Source: DAIDKA01 sp035485475 (GTDB taxonomy: Bacteria; Pseudomonadota; Gammaproteobacteria; Steroidobacterales; Steroidobacteraceae). Taken from it: DNA of 27,575 bases. The position numbers and the translations under genes were made by a program. Positions within the stretch are counted from its first letter, which is position 1; each line of letters opens with the position of its first letter. The DNA lies in assembly GCA_035485475.1 (NCBI GenBank), contig DATHOA010000142.1:1-27575 (forward strand), read 5' to 3'. Under the pieces are notes generated by a model. That model saw nothing but the letters and a program-made list of their open reading frames with translations, was not told where the DNA came from and searched no databases. Positions 1 through 7,775 of the stretch are shown in pieces.

Positions 1-1482
1 CTGTACCTGCTGTACCAGGTCGACACCCAAAGCGCGATTGCGCAGTTGCTGGACAGCTATGCCCAGGACCTGCGACGGGCCCTTGCCCAGGCCAATCTGC
101 CGTTCAGCGAAGTGGCCATCGTGCCCTCGGCCGGCGGTGCCGCGGACAGCCTGCGCGTGACACTTCCGGCGGGCACAAATCTGGATGCGGTGGAGGTTGT
201 CGCCAAGAAGGCGCTGCCGGACCTGCCGTTCACGACGCTGACGCTGCCCAGTGGGCCGGCGTTGCAGGGAACCCTCACGCCCAATCAGATCCGCGACCGG
301 CAGGACTATGCGATCCAGCAGAACCTCGTCACCCTGCGTAATCGCGTCAACGAACTGGGAGTTTCCGAACCCATCGTGCAGCGCCAGGGCCTCGATCGGA
401 TCAATGTGCAGCTGCCGGGTGTGCGCAACTCCGCCGAGGCCAAGGACATCCTGAGCAAGGTCGCGACCCTGGAGTTTCGCCTCAACGCCGCCAACGGCGA
501 CCCGTACGATGTCGCGCAGCACGGCAATGCGCCGGTGGGCACCAAGCTGTACTACACCAACAAGGGCCAGCCACTGCTGCTCAAGCGCGAGATCATCGCG
601 ACCGGTGATGAACTCACCAGTGCCACGGCCGCGACCGACCAGGACGGCCCCATCGTGAACATCAAGCTGGATTCGCGGGCCGGCGATCGCATGCTGGCCG
701 TCACGCGCGCGAATGTCGGCCACCCCATGGCTGTGGTGTATATCGAGAAGCGCAGTGAGGTCAGTGAAGTCGGCGGCAAGAAAGTCACCCGCTACATCAC
801 CGACGAGAAGGTCATCAACGATTCGCGAATCGACAGCGTCTTCGGCAATGCCTTCAGGATCATGGGCATGACAGCTGGCCAGTCGCGCGAGCTGTCATTG
901 TTGCTGCGCTCCGGATCGCTGCCGGTGCCGATCTATCCGATCGATGAACGCACGATTGGGCCGAGCCTCGGCAAGATGAACATCGAACGCGGCCGGGACG
1001 CCCTGTTGATCGGCACGGGCGGCGTCTTCGGGTTCATGGCCATCTACTACCGAGTGTTTGGCCTGGTGGCGGACGCCGTCCTTCTGGCGAATGTAGTGCT
1101 GCTGACCGCGTTGTATTCGTTGTTCAACGGGGTACTGACGCTGCCCGGTATTGCCGGCATGATATTGACCGTGGGCGTCGCAGTCGACGCGAACGTGCTG
1201 ATCTACGAACGTATCCGTGAGGAGCTGCGCAGCGGCGTGGCGCCGCAGGCAGCGATCCGTGCGGGCTTCGACAAGGCGTTCTCGGCCATCGCGGATTCCA
1301 ACGTCACGACCATCATCGCCGGCCTGGTGTTGTGGGTATTCGGTACAGGTCCGGTGAAGGGCTTCGCCGTGGTGCTGGTGCTGGGTATTGCCACTTCGAT
1401 GTTCACCTCGTTGATGGGCAGCCGCGCCCTGATCACACTGATCTATGGCGGCCGGCGCAAACCCAGCCGCCTTCCCATCTGA
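1..1482 (+). CDS. secD: Protein translocase subunit SecD (5' end outside window)
   Basis: SecD works with SecF in the inner membrane and uses the proton gradient to help pull proteins through SecYEG. The frame is open from base 1, so the start codon and first membrane segment lie upstream. About 493 residues are visible, against roughly 600 for a full SecD. The front is the periplasmic P1 region. The C-terminal part carries the family signature DERTIGPSLG, then about five membrane segments including LTLPGIAGMILTVG, VAVDANVLIYERIREELR (the conserved membrane Asp is encoded at 1186-1188) and FGTGPVKGFAV, and it ends in the usual IYGGRR tail. Oddly, secF does not follow; the next gene is a GNAT acetyltransferase. 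This could be a second, orphan SecD copy or a relocated secD. The family call is firm, the paralogue idea is inference. Confidence 0.93.
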   Translation: MYLLYQVDTQSAIAQLLDSYAQDLRRALAQANLPFSEVAIVPSAGGAADSLRVTLPAGTNLDAVEVVAKKALPDLPFTTLTLPSGPALQGTLTPNQIRDRQDYAIQQNLVTLRNRVNELGVSEPIVQRQGLDRINVQLPGVRNSAEAKDILSKVATLEFRLNAANGDPYDVAQHGNAPVGTKLYYTNKGQPLLLKREIIATGDELTSATAATDQDGPIVNIKLDSRAGDRMLAVTRANVGHPMAVVYIEKRSEVSEVGGKKVTRYITDEKVINDSRIDSVFGNAFRIMGMTAGQSRELSLLLRSGSLPVPIYPIDERTIGPSLGKMNIERGRDALLIGTGGVFGFMAIYYRVFGLVADAVLLANVVLLTALYSLFNGVLTLPGIAGMILTVGVAVDANVLIYERIREELRSGVAPQAAIRAGFDKAFSAIADSNVTTIIAGLVLWVFGTGPVKGFAVVLVLGIATSMFTSLMGSRALITLIYGGRRKPSRLPI

Positions 1483-1489
1483 GAGCCGC

Positions 1490-1510
1490 GGTTTGGCTGC
1501 CTCGCCAACC
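1490..1510 (+). terminator. Weak hairpin just after secD
   Basis: GGTTTGGC (1490-1497) can pair with GCCAACC (1504-1510) around a six-base loop if one T is bulged out. It starts eight bases after the secD stop codon. Only TT follows, so there is no proper U tract. It could weakly end secD transcription or simply be chance pairing. Confidence 0.25.
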
Positions 1511-1556
1511 TTGATATGCTGGCCGGCATGGATCCGCTCAATCGGTGGTGGGCACC

Positions 1557-2054
1557 ATGACCAACATCATGGTGCGGACAGCGTCAGTGATGGACGCAGA
1601 GGCGATTGCGCGCATCTACAACTACTACATTCACAACACCGTCATTACATTTGAGGAAGAATCTGTATCGGCACAGGTGATGGCAACCCGGGTGGCAGAG
1701 GTTCAAGGCCTGTCCTTGCCGTGGCTGGTTGCAGAAATCGACAACGCCCTGGTGGGCTACGCCTATGCGACCAAATGGAAGCTCCGCAGCGCATACCGAT
1801 ACTCCGTGGAAACCACTATCTATCTTGAACACGGTGGCGAAGGTCGCGGCATCGGAACGATTCTCTATTCTGAGCTGCTGTCCACCCTTCGCGAGATCGG
1901 CATTCATGTCGCCATTGGAGGCGCGGCCCTGCCGAACGAGGCGAGCGCGGCACTTCATGAGAAACTGGGCTTCGAAAATGTCGCTACATTTCGCCAGGTT
2001 GGCTTCAAGCACGGCAAATGGGTTGATGTCGCGTACTGGCAACTTGTGCTATGA
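1557..2054 (+). CDS. GNAT N-acetyltransferase, phosphinothricin acetyltransferase-like
   Basis: This cytoplasmic enzyme should transfer an acetyl group from acetyl-CoA to the amino group of a small molecule. The 165-residue product has the full phosphinothricin/methionine-sulfone acetyltransferase layout. It opens with VRTASVMDAEAIARIYNYY, continues with GYAYATKWKLRSAYRYSVET near residues 67-86, has the acetyl-CoA pyrophosphate loop EGRGIG at 95-100, and ends with NEASAALHEKLGF and VGFKHGKWVDV. The start is uncertain: ATG at 1557, ATG at 1569 (MVRTAS, closest to the usual family start) or GTG at 1545 are all in frame. It lies 74 bases after secD and 56 before the YidC-like gene, so it may share transcription, but no functional link is evident. 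Natural substrates cannot be read from the sequence; amino-acid analogues are typical for the family. Confidence 0.9.
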   Translation: MTNIMVRTASVMDAEAIARIYNYYIHNTVITFEEESVSAQVMATRVAEVQGLSLPWLVAEIDNALVGYAYATKWKLRSAYRYSVETTIYLEHGGEGRGIGTILYSELLSTLREIGIHVAIGGAALPNEASAALHEKLGFENVATFRQVGFKHGKWVDVAYWQLVL

Positions 2055-2110
2055 CGTCGATGGCGACAGTACGCAGCAACATCAGCGATCGCACCGGGGA
2101 GTGAACGACG

Positions 2111-2752
2111 ATGCATCTATGGCAGGCATGGATCGGTTTGCTGCAGGACGTATTGCACCTCATGGCCATCAATTGGGGACTGGGCACCGGCCTTGCGGTC
2201 ATTGTCCTGACCACGGGGGTCCGCGTATCACTGATTCCACTTACGTGGTCGCTCGCCTACCGGGCTGCTGTGCGCCAGGCGAAGTTGGCGAAACTTGCAC
2301 CGGCACTGAAGTTGATTCGCGAGCAACATGCGGCTGACCGGCATGCGCAGATGCACAAGACCATGGAATTGCATCGACAACACGGCCTGAGCGTGGCTGA
2401 TGGCAAGGGCCTGCTGGGCGCATTGCTGCAGATGCCGGTGATCTACGGTCTGTACAAGGCTCTGAGCAGCGGGGTCGGTACGACGGCGTTTCTATGGATC
2501 CGCAATCTCGGGCGCCCCGACAGGGTGCTTGCGCTCCTCGCCGCGGTTTCCACGGCGGCAGCGATGGCCACGGCACCCCATATGTCTGAACAGGCGCGAC
2601 TCATTATCGTCCTTTTGCCTGCGGTTCTGTGTTTCGTTGCGGCGCTTCACTTTTCATCGGGAATAGCGCTGTACTGGATCACAACAAATCTGTTCAGCAC
2701 CGTTCAGACTCTCGTACTGCGCCACACCATGAGGCGCGCTGGCATAGCCTGA
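2111..2752 (+). CDS. Short YidC/Oxa1-family membrane protein insertase
   Basis: Members of this family fold and insert membrane proteins into the inner membrane. The 213-residue product holds only the conserved insertase core. The first core helix at about 24-50 carries the conserved membrane Arg (R38, in TTGVRVSLIPLTW). A charged cytoplasmic hairpin follows at about 50-100, then LLQMPVIYGLYKAL, two further helices and the C-terminal LPAVLCFVAALHFSSGIALYWITTN segment. It lacks the large periplasmic domain of the main Gram-negative YidC (about 550 residues) and has no lipobox, so it resembles the short Oxa1-like form and is probably a second copy. A GGGGAG ribosome site at 2096-2101 lies nine bases before the ATG. 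Its neighbourhood with SecD may be meaningful. Family call strong; a specialised role is inferred. Confidence 0.88.
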   Translation: MHLWQAWIGLLQDVLHLMAINWGLGTGLAVIVLTTGVRVSLIPLTWSLAYRAAVRQAKLAKLAPALKLIREQHAADRHAQMHKTMELHRQHGLSVADGKGLLGALLQMPVIYGLYKALSSGVGTTAFLWIRNLGRPDRVLALLAAVSTAAAMATAPHMSEQARLIIVLLPAVLCFVAALHFSSGIALYWITTNLFSTVQTLVLRHTMRRAGIA

Positions 2753-2780
2753 CCAAGGGCGATAAGTGGTCTTCAGGTAA

Positions 2781-2987
2781 ATGAGTGAGATCGACACATC
2801 CGACCAATCGCCGTGCGTGCGAGATTGCTGCCTGGGCGATGACCTGACCTGCCTTGGCTGCTTCCGAACCTTGGATGAGATCAAGGAGTGGGGGCTGGCG
2901 GACTCGCCACGGCGACGTGTGATTCTGCAAAATGCCAGGCAGCGCAGAGAGGATCACCAGGTGTCAGCCGCAGGGACAGCAGGTTAG
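2781..2987 (+). CDS. DUF1289 small cysteine-rich protein
   Basis: The 68-residue protein shows the DUF1289 pattern: SPCVRDCCLGDDLTCLGCFRTLDEIKEW, with the cysteines clustered at residues 12-31, followed by the basic helix SPRRRVILQNARQR. The cysteine arrangement could bind a metal, but the family's function is not established. The gene follows the YidC-like gene after 28 bases with an AGG just before ATG and is probably co-transcribed. Its TAG stop overlaps the TAA stop of the convergent acyltransferase gene by four bases (2984-2987). Confidence 0.88.
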   Translation: MSEIDTSDQSPCVRDCCLGDDLTCLGCFRTLDEIKEWGLADSPRRRVILQNARQRREDHQVSAAGTAG

Positions 2988-4168
2988 GGCGGCGTCGAAT
3001 TGGCCTCGATACGCGCCACCGGCGCGTGGGGTTTGGCGAACGAAGCATGGGACAACAACCGATCTCGCAGCTTCAAGCCCGGCCTCTCAACAAGATAATG
3101 AAGTAGCGCAGCGCCTGACAACGATGCCGCGGTGTAGGCGCAGAATGCGAGCAGCCCGTTCCGACTGAGGACCTCGCCATAGAGAGCCTGGGTAATGTGA
3201 TATATGGGCTTGTGTACGAGATACAGGCTGTACGAGACCGCAGCCACCCAGGCGGCGCCGGGCACGGCATGGCGACCCAGCCAGCCGGTTCTGTGTGCGC
3301 CCGCGAAGACCAGCAGGCCTAGGCCCATCGAAAGTATCGGCCAGCCAATTGAATTGGCAAGAAGACCGGTGCGATCCCAAAACAGCCAGACAGCGAAGGC
3401 CACGATTAGGATTCCGGCAATCAACGCTCGGTTCGCATACGCGCCCAATTCCTGCCACGCCCTGGGACGGGATTCTTTCATTACGGCCAGCGCCACTCCG
3501 GCAAGCAGACCGTCCAGTCGATTCCAGGTGGGGAAGTAGATGTCTTCGATGAACCAATTGCGTTCCGGTGCAGCGTTGTGGTCGTACAGCCAGATTGCCG
3601 TGCGCGCCGCGATGCCGAGTAGCACTAGCGTAAGGAGCAGACTTACGAAGGCACGTGCGGATAACCGACGGGTCATACCGCAGGCAAGCAGCGGAAAGCA
3701 GATATAGAAGTGTTCTTCGACGCACAGCGACCAGGCGTGAGAGAAGGCCTGGTTGTGTACGTAGTTAATCGACAAATTTACGACAAAGGTCGCGAACTTC
3801 CACCACGGCTCCAGTCCGGGTGCTTCGCGGAACCAGGGGAAGGCAACGTACAGCGCCAGCACTACCCAGAACGCCGGCAAGATCCGGAACGCACGGCGAA
3901 TATAGAAGGCTCGAAGTGAAAACTGCTGTCCGTGAATGAGTGGATACAAGACCTGCGACCCGATCAGGAATCCGCTCAGTACAAAGAACAGATCCACGCC
4001 CATCCACCCCGAGCGGGACAACCATGCAAAGTGCTCATTGAAGCCGCCAACCAGGAAAGAGTGGAAGCACATCACCCAGCCGATGGCTATGGCGCGCAGC
4101 AGATCAAGGCCAGGCAGATGCTTGGACAATGGTCGGTCGGAGATTGCGGCCATTGTGCTGGTATGCAT
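2984..4168 (-). CDS. Acyltransferase family 3 membrane protein (OafA/YrhL type)
   Basis: Integral membrane acyltransferases of this family add acetyl or similar groups to surface sugars, lipids or other envelope molecules. The 394-residue product begins with HLPGLDLLRAIAI and CFHSF, contains FFVLSGFLIG, the characteristic WSLCVEEHFYICFPL segment and the late YSLYLVHKPI motif, and has about ten hydrophobic segments, as expected for the family. The ATG at 4166-4168 directly abuts the TAG of the upstream kup gene (TAGATG), so translation is probably coupled; a second Met five codons in (4151-4153) is an alternative start. No separate SGNH domain is fused. The acceptor cannot be predicted, since no polysaccharide genes are nearby. 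Confidence 0.9.
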   Translation of the reverse strand: MHTSTMAAISDRPLSKHLPGLDLLRAIAIGWVMCFHSFLVGGFNEHFAWLSRSGWMGVDLFFVLSGFLIGSQVLYPLIHGQQFSLRAFYIRRAFRILPAFWVVLALYVAFPWFREAPGLEPWWKFATFVVNLSINYVHNQAFSHAWSLCVEEHFYICFPLLACGMTRRLSARAFVSLLLTLVLLGIAARTAIWLYDHNAAPERNWFIEDIYFPTWNRLDGLLAGVALAVMKESRPRAWQELGAYANRALIAGILIVAFAVWLFWDRTGLLANSIGWPILSMGLGLLVFAGAHRTGWLGRHAVPGAAWVAAVSYSLYLVHKPIYHITQALYGEVLSRNGLLAFCAYTAASLSGAALLHYLVERPGLKLRDRLLSHASFAKPHAPVARIEANSTPP

Positions 4169-6058
4169 CTAGATCGCGATTTGCCGCCCGATTTCCACCA
4201 CGGCGTTGGCGGGAAGCCGCAGGATGTCACTGACGTGGGCGGCATTGCTCACCATGGCTGCGTAGAACGCCTCTTCCCAAAGCGCCAACCCTTTGCCATC
4301 GTCGCGTCGCACGATTGTTTCGTGACCGACGTAGTAGGTGACGTCCTGAAGATTCAGATTGCAACCGAATGCGCGCGTCTGTTCCAGCAGCGCGGGAATG
4401 TCGGGCCGCTCCATGAAGCCGTAGCGCGCCGTCGCGCGCCAGAAATCAGCATCGAGGTTTGTGACTTGAAGGCGTTCGCTCGCGGCGATCCAGGGCACGC
4501 ACTCCGTCACCACGGACAACACCAGCAGTGAGCGGTGCAGGGAACGGTTATGCTTCACGTGCCATGTCATTACCGGTGGAATATCGCGGCCGGTTCGGGT
4601 CAGGAATACGGCACTTCCCGGGACCCGGGGAATCTGCTTGATCGTTAATTGTTCGAGGAACTCCCGAACGGGCACCAGCTTTTCGCTAACCACCGCCGCG
4701 ACCGCGGCGGTGCCGCGGTGCCAGACGACCATGACTGTGAACACGGCCGTGGCCAGTAGCAGCGGCACGTACCCACCGTCGAGGACCTTCATGGCGTTCG
4801 CGCCAAAAAAGCCGGCGTCGACGCACACCAGGACCAGGGCCAGGGCGCCGCTTCGCAGCAAGCTCCAGCCCCAGATGTCGCGCATGGCCATGAAGAGTAG
4901 AAAGGAAGTCATCAGCATGGTGAGCGACACCGCAATGCCATAGGCGGCCGCGAGGTTGTCCGACTTGCCGAAGAAAAGCGTGAGGCCGATCGTGGCCGCC
5001 GCGAGTATCCAATTCACCGCGCCGACATAGATCTGGCCGTAACCTGCGGCCGAGGTCTGCTTGATCGAGAGCCGCGGCATCCAGCCAAGCAGGATCGCCT
5101 GGCGGGTCATGGAGAAGGCGCCGGTAATGATAGACTGACTTGCGATAATCGTCGCGACGGTCGAGAGCACGATCAACGGCACGAGCAGCGGTGACGGGCA
5201 CAGTCGGAAGAAGATGTTGTCGGTTATCGGTGCACCGCCAAGAACGATGGCCGCCTGTCCCGCGTAATTGAGCACCAGGGTTGGGAAGACGACCACCGAC
5301 CAGCTGAGCCGGATGGGGCGCGAACCGAAGTGGCCCATATCTGCATAGAGTGCCTCCGCACCGGTGACGCACAGGAATACGCCGCCGAGCACCAGGAATC
5401 CCTGGAAGCCATGGCTGAACAGGTAGTGCAGGCCCAGGAGCGGGTTGAGGCTGCTCAGAACGACCGGGTTTCGTGCTATTCCCCAAACTCCGAGCACCCC
5501 GATGGTCAAGAACCACAGGGCCATAATCGGCCCGAAGGCGCGCCCGATCCGGGCGGTACCCAGCGGTTGTATTGTGAACAGCAGCAGCAGGACGACGACC
5601 GCTGCGGGCAGTACGTAGGTATGCAGCGCTGGAATGGCAATGTTGAGACCTTCGAGCGCCGAGAGTACGGAGATTGCCGGCGTTATGGCGCCATCGCCGT
5701 AGATGAGCGCGGCGCCGAACAGCCCGAGAACGACGATGAGCGGGCGCTTGTGTTTCTTGATCGCCAGCAGCGCCATGAGCGCAAGGATTCCGCCTTCCCC
5801 GTCGTTGTCCATGCTCATCGCGATGGCGACATATTTGACCGTCGTAATGACAATCAGTGTCCAGACGATGAGTGAGAGGGTGCCGAGAATGACCTCGGGG
5901 TTCGGCCCGGCGCCCGTGAGCATCAGCACCGTCTTGAACGTATAGAGCGGACTCGTCCCGATGTCGCCGAAGACGACGCCCAGTGCCGCAAGCGCAAGTG
6001 CGGGAGGACCCGGACGGTCAGCGCGTTGCGGTACGGCACGATTTGGCGTCGTGGACAT
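4169..6058 (-). CDS. kup: Low-affinity potassium transport system protein Kup
   Basis: Kup proteins carry K+ into the cell, usually as K+/H+ symporters. The 629-residue product has the expected length. It starts ALAALGVVFGDIGTSPLYT (about 23-40), contains DNDGEGGILALMAL and YGDGAITPAISVLSALEG in the first third, has about twelve membrane segments, and ends in a soluble C-terminal domain of roughly 170 residues beginning around VPGSAVFLTRTG. The frame stays open upstream to 6235, but homology begins after ATG 6056-6058 (MSTTPNRAV), and the longer start would run into the divergent reductase gene. No good ribosome site is visible. The gap to the divergent gene is 79 bases and should hold both promoters. 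An acyltransferase gene follows with zero spacing. Confidence 0.95.
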   Translation of the reverse strand: MSTTPNRAVPQRADRPGPPALALAALGVVFGDIGTSPLYTFKTVLMLTGAGPNPEVILGTLSLIVWTLIVITTVKYVAIAMSMDNDGEGGILALMALLAIKKHKRPLIVVLGLFGAALIYGDGAITPAISVLSALEGLNIAIPALHTYVLPAAVVVLLLLFTIQPLGTARIGRAFGPIMALWFLTIGVLGVWGIARNPVVLSSLNPLLGLHYLFSHGFQGFLVLGGVFLCVTGAEALYADMGHFGSRPIRLSWSVVVFPTLVLNYAGQAAIVLGGAPITDNIFFRLCPSPLLVPLIVLSTVATIIASQSIITGAFSMTRQAILLGWMPRLSIKQTSAAGYGQIYVGAVNWILAAATIGLTLFFGKSDNLAAAYGIAVSLTMLMTSFLLFMAMRDIWGWSLLRSGALALVLVCVDAGFFGANAMKVLDGGYVPLLLATAVFTVMVVWHRGTAAVAAVVSEKLVPVREFLEQLTIKQIPRVPGSAVFLTRTGRDIPPVMTWHVKHNRSLHRSLLVLSVVTECVPWIAASERLQVTNLDADFWRATARYGFMERPDIPALLEQTRAFGCNLNLQDVTYYVGHETIVRRDDGKGLALWEEAFYAAMVSNAAHVSDILRLPANAVVEIGRQIAI

Positions 6059-6137
6059 TAAGGCCCAGTGTAGGGAATTCCGCCGCAGCCTGCTAAAAGG
6101 AAGTGAAGAATACGGCCGGCTGGGTAGAATGCGCCGC

Positions 6138-7325
6138 ATGTCCGCAGACTTAAGTGCCCTGTTCACCCCGCTGCACATCAGGAACCTGACGCTGCGCAAT
6201 CGCTTCGTGATGCCGGGCATGCAGCGCGGCTTCATGAATGACGGGGCGCCGGCCCCAAGGATGGTGGACTACATGCGTCGCTGCGCGGCCGGTGGCGTGG
6301 GACTCATCATTAGCGAATCCACCTCGCCCGATCATCCTTCGGCTTACTGGCAGCCGGTGATGGGCCGGATGGAGACGCAGACGCTCGGCGCCTGGAGGCA
6401 GGTGATCGCGGCGGTGCGCGGCGAGGGCGCGGGCTTCCTGATGCAGCTGTGGCATCCGGGCGCGATGCGCAAGGTCGCCGCCGGACACCCGCTGGCAGCC
6501 TCGCCGACGCTCAGTCCGTCCGGTCTGATCCAAGCCGGTCGCCCGAATGGCGTTGCCATGACGCGCCGGGATCTCGAAGAGTTGCAACAGGCCTATGTAC
6601 GGGCCGCCGAACACGCACAAGGTCTCGGCGCGGACGGGGTGGAAGTGCATGCCGCGCATGGCTACCTCATGGACCAGTTCCTGTGGGCGCAGACGAACCA
6701 GCGCGAGGACGAATACGGCGGCCCGACGCTGGCGCAACGCGCGCGCTATCCGGCGCAGATCGTGGCGGCGATTCGCAAAGCCACAGGCAACGATTTCACT
6801 ATTTCGTTTCGCTTCTCGCAGTTCAAGGAGGTCGACTACGGTGCCGTGGTGGCTCCGGGACCGGAGGAACTGCGCGACATGCTCGCGCTGCTGCGCGCTG
6901 CGGGCGTGGATCTGTTCAACGTATCCTCACGCCGTTTCCACAAGGCCGAGTGGCCTGACGGGTCGCAGCCGGAGCTCACGATATCGGGTTGGGTGAAATC
7001 GTTGACGGATGCGCCCGTCATGACCTGCGGCAGCGTCGGCCTGGACGTGGAGATGTTCGCGAACCTGTTCGACAACGAGGAGCCCGCGGAGCTGTCCGTC
7101 GAGCGCGACCTGGCGCTCCTGGCGCAGCGCGTGCGCGCCGGTACGCTGGATCTCGTGGGAGTCGGCCGCATGCACATCGCGAACAACGATTTCGTGAACA
7201 AGGTACGCACCGGTCGCTACAGTGAGTTGGCGCTGTTCAACAAGACGGTTCACCTTGCGGAGGCGATGGCGGCCCTGGAGCCCGGCTTCGTCGAAGAGAG
7301 CCACGGCAGGTCCGCAGGCGAATAG
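6138..7325 (+). CDS. NADH:flavin oxidoreductase, Old Yellow Enzyme family
   Basis: FMN enzymes of this family reduce activated C=C bonds, for example in enones, with NAD(P)H. The 395-residue TIM-barrel protein runs LFTPLHIRNLTLRNRFVMPGM, LMQLWHPG (about 101-108), the substrate-binding pair H171/H174 in GVEVHAAHGYL, QTNQREDEYGG, and the FMN-phosphate segments CGSVGL (297-302) and GVGRMHIANNDFVNKVR (341-357). It has neither the C-terminal iron-sulfur nor the FAD domain of the long dienoyl-CoA reductase type, so it is a single-domain OYE. ATG 6138 (MSADLSALF) fits the family; ATG 6129 is three codons upstream. The gene is divergent from kup, with no obvious regulator beside it. The physiological substrate is unknown. 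Confidence 0.93.
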   Translation: MSADLSALFTPLHIRNLTLRNRFVMPGMQRGFMNDGAPAPRMVDYMRRCAAGGVGLIISESTSPDHPSAYWQPVMGRMETQTLGAWRQVIAAVRGEGAGFLMQLWHPGAMRKVAAGHPLAASPTLSPSGLIQAGRPNGVAMTRRDLEELQQAYVRAAEHAQGLGADGVEVHAAHGYLMDQFLWAQTNQREDEYGGPTLAQRARYPAQIVAAIRKATGNDFTISFRFSQFKEVDYGAVVAPGPEELRDMLALLRAAGVDLFNVSSRRFHKAEWPDGSQPELTISGWVKSLTDAPVMTCGSVGLDVEMFANLFDNEEPAELSVERDLALLAQRVRAGTLDLVGVGRMHIANNDFVNKVRTGRYSELALFNKTVHLAEAMAALEPGFVEESHGRSAGE

Positions 7326-7433
7326 CGTGGTGGCGAAGGCTTCAGGCTTGGCAGCTGCGCCGTCAGCGGCGAATTCCTGAGCGATCGATGAGAATGGACT
7401 TGCGATCAATGGCTTCAGCGCGGTAAGCAGGAG

Positions 7434-7469
7434 TTACCCACAGGGTTATCCACCGATTCAGGGGATAAC
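7434..7469. promoter_or_regulatory. Cluster of DnaA-box-like 9-mers with an inverted repeat
   Basis: Between the reductase gene and the small membrane protein gene are TTACCCACA (7434-7442), TTATCCACC (7446-7454) and, on the other strand, TTATCCCCT (7460-7468). The first two differ from the TTATCCACA consensus by one base. GTTATCC (7445-7451) and GGATAAC (7463-7469) form a perfect 7-base inverted repeat around 11 bases. The cluster lies downstream of both flanking convergent genes, so it is not a promoter of either. A hairpin or DnaA site is possible, but no origin-type context is seen. Confidence 0.3.
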
Positions 7470-7484
7470 TAGCCGGGCGAAAAA

Positions 7485-7721
7485 TCAGGTCGGGGGGTCG
7501 CCGGTATCGCCACCGGTTTTGTCGCGCTCTTCCTTAACCTGATCGGGGATTCGTTGCGGGTGATTCGCCACCAGCCCCATGCCAAACGTCAGTAACAGGG
7601 CGCTCGCCGCAAAGTTGGCCGCAGCACCCCCACGCCGGGCCCAACGAATTGCGCCAAGCGCTCCCGCAAGTAAGGCCAGGGCCGCGATGGCCACGATCGC
7701 GCCGCGTAATGGGTGATTCAT
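7485..7721 (-). CDS. Small two-helix membrane protein, unknown function
   Basis: I do not recognise a family. The 78-residue product (from ATG 7719-7721, MNHPLRG) has a hydrophobic segment at about 6-22 (AIVAIAALALLAGALGAI), a basic turn WARRGG, a second hydrophobic segment at about 30-52 (AANFAASALLLTFGMGLVA) and a polar charged tail rich in Glu, Asp and Lys. A GTG five codons upstream (7734-7736) is an alternative start. It is followed by no same-strand gene and preceded, 54 bases upstream, by the ClpA N-domain gene on the same strand, so the two may be co-transcribed. Support rests on the clean two-helix pattern and placement, not on homology. Confidence 0.55.
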   Translation of the reverse strand: MNHPLRGAIVAIAALALLAGALGAIRWARRGGAAANFAASALLLTFGMGLVANHPQRIPDQVKEERDKTGGDTGDPPT

Positions 7722-7775
7722 GCCACCGTTTCCCACCGAGTTGACGCCAAGGCATGAGGGCGCGTTCAGGGCAAT

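Noticed and set aside
1557..2752. GNAT gene as an antibiotic or herbicide resistance determinant
   Set aside because: Similarity to phosphinothricin acetyltransferases is a family trait shared by many housekeeping amino-acid-analogue acetyltransferases; no mobile element or biosynthetic cluster supports a resistance role.
5961..6137. Longer N-terminus for the OYE-type reductase
   Set aside because: The upstream codons are the antisense of kup and show no family similarity; the family start fits ATG 6138.
6059..6235. Longer N-terminus for Kup
   Set aside because: The extra 59 codons are Arg-rich without similarity, and they would run across the divergent reductase start; homology begins at MSTTPNRAV.
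7434..7469. Replication origin
   Set aside because: Only three imperfect boxes, no AT-rich unwinding region, and no dnaA, dnaN, gidA or parAB genes in the neighbourhood.
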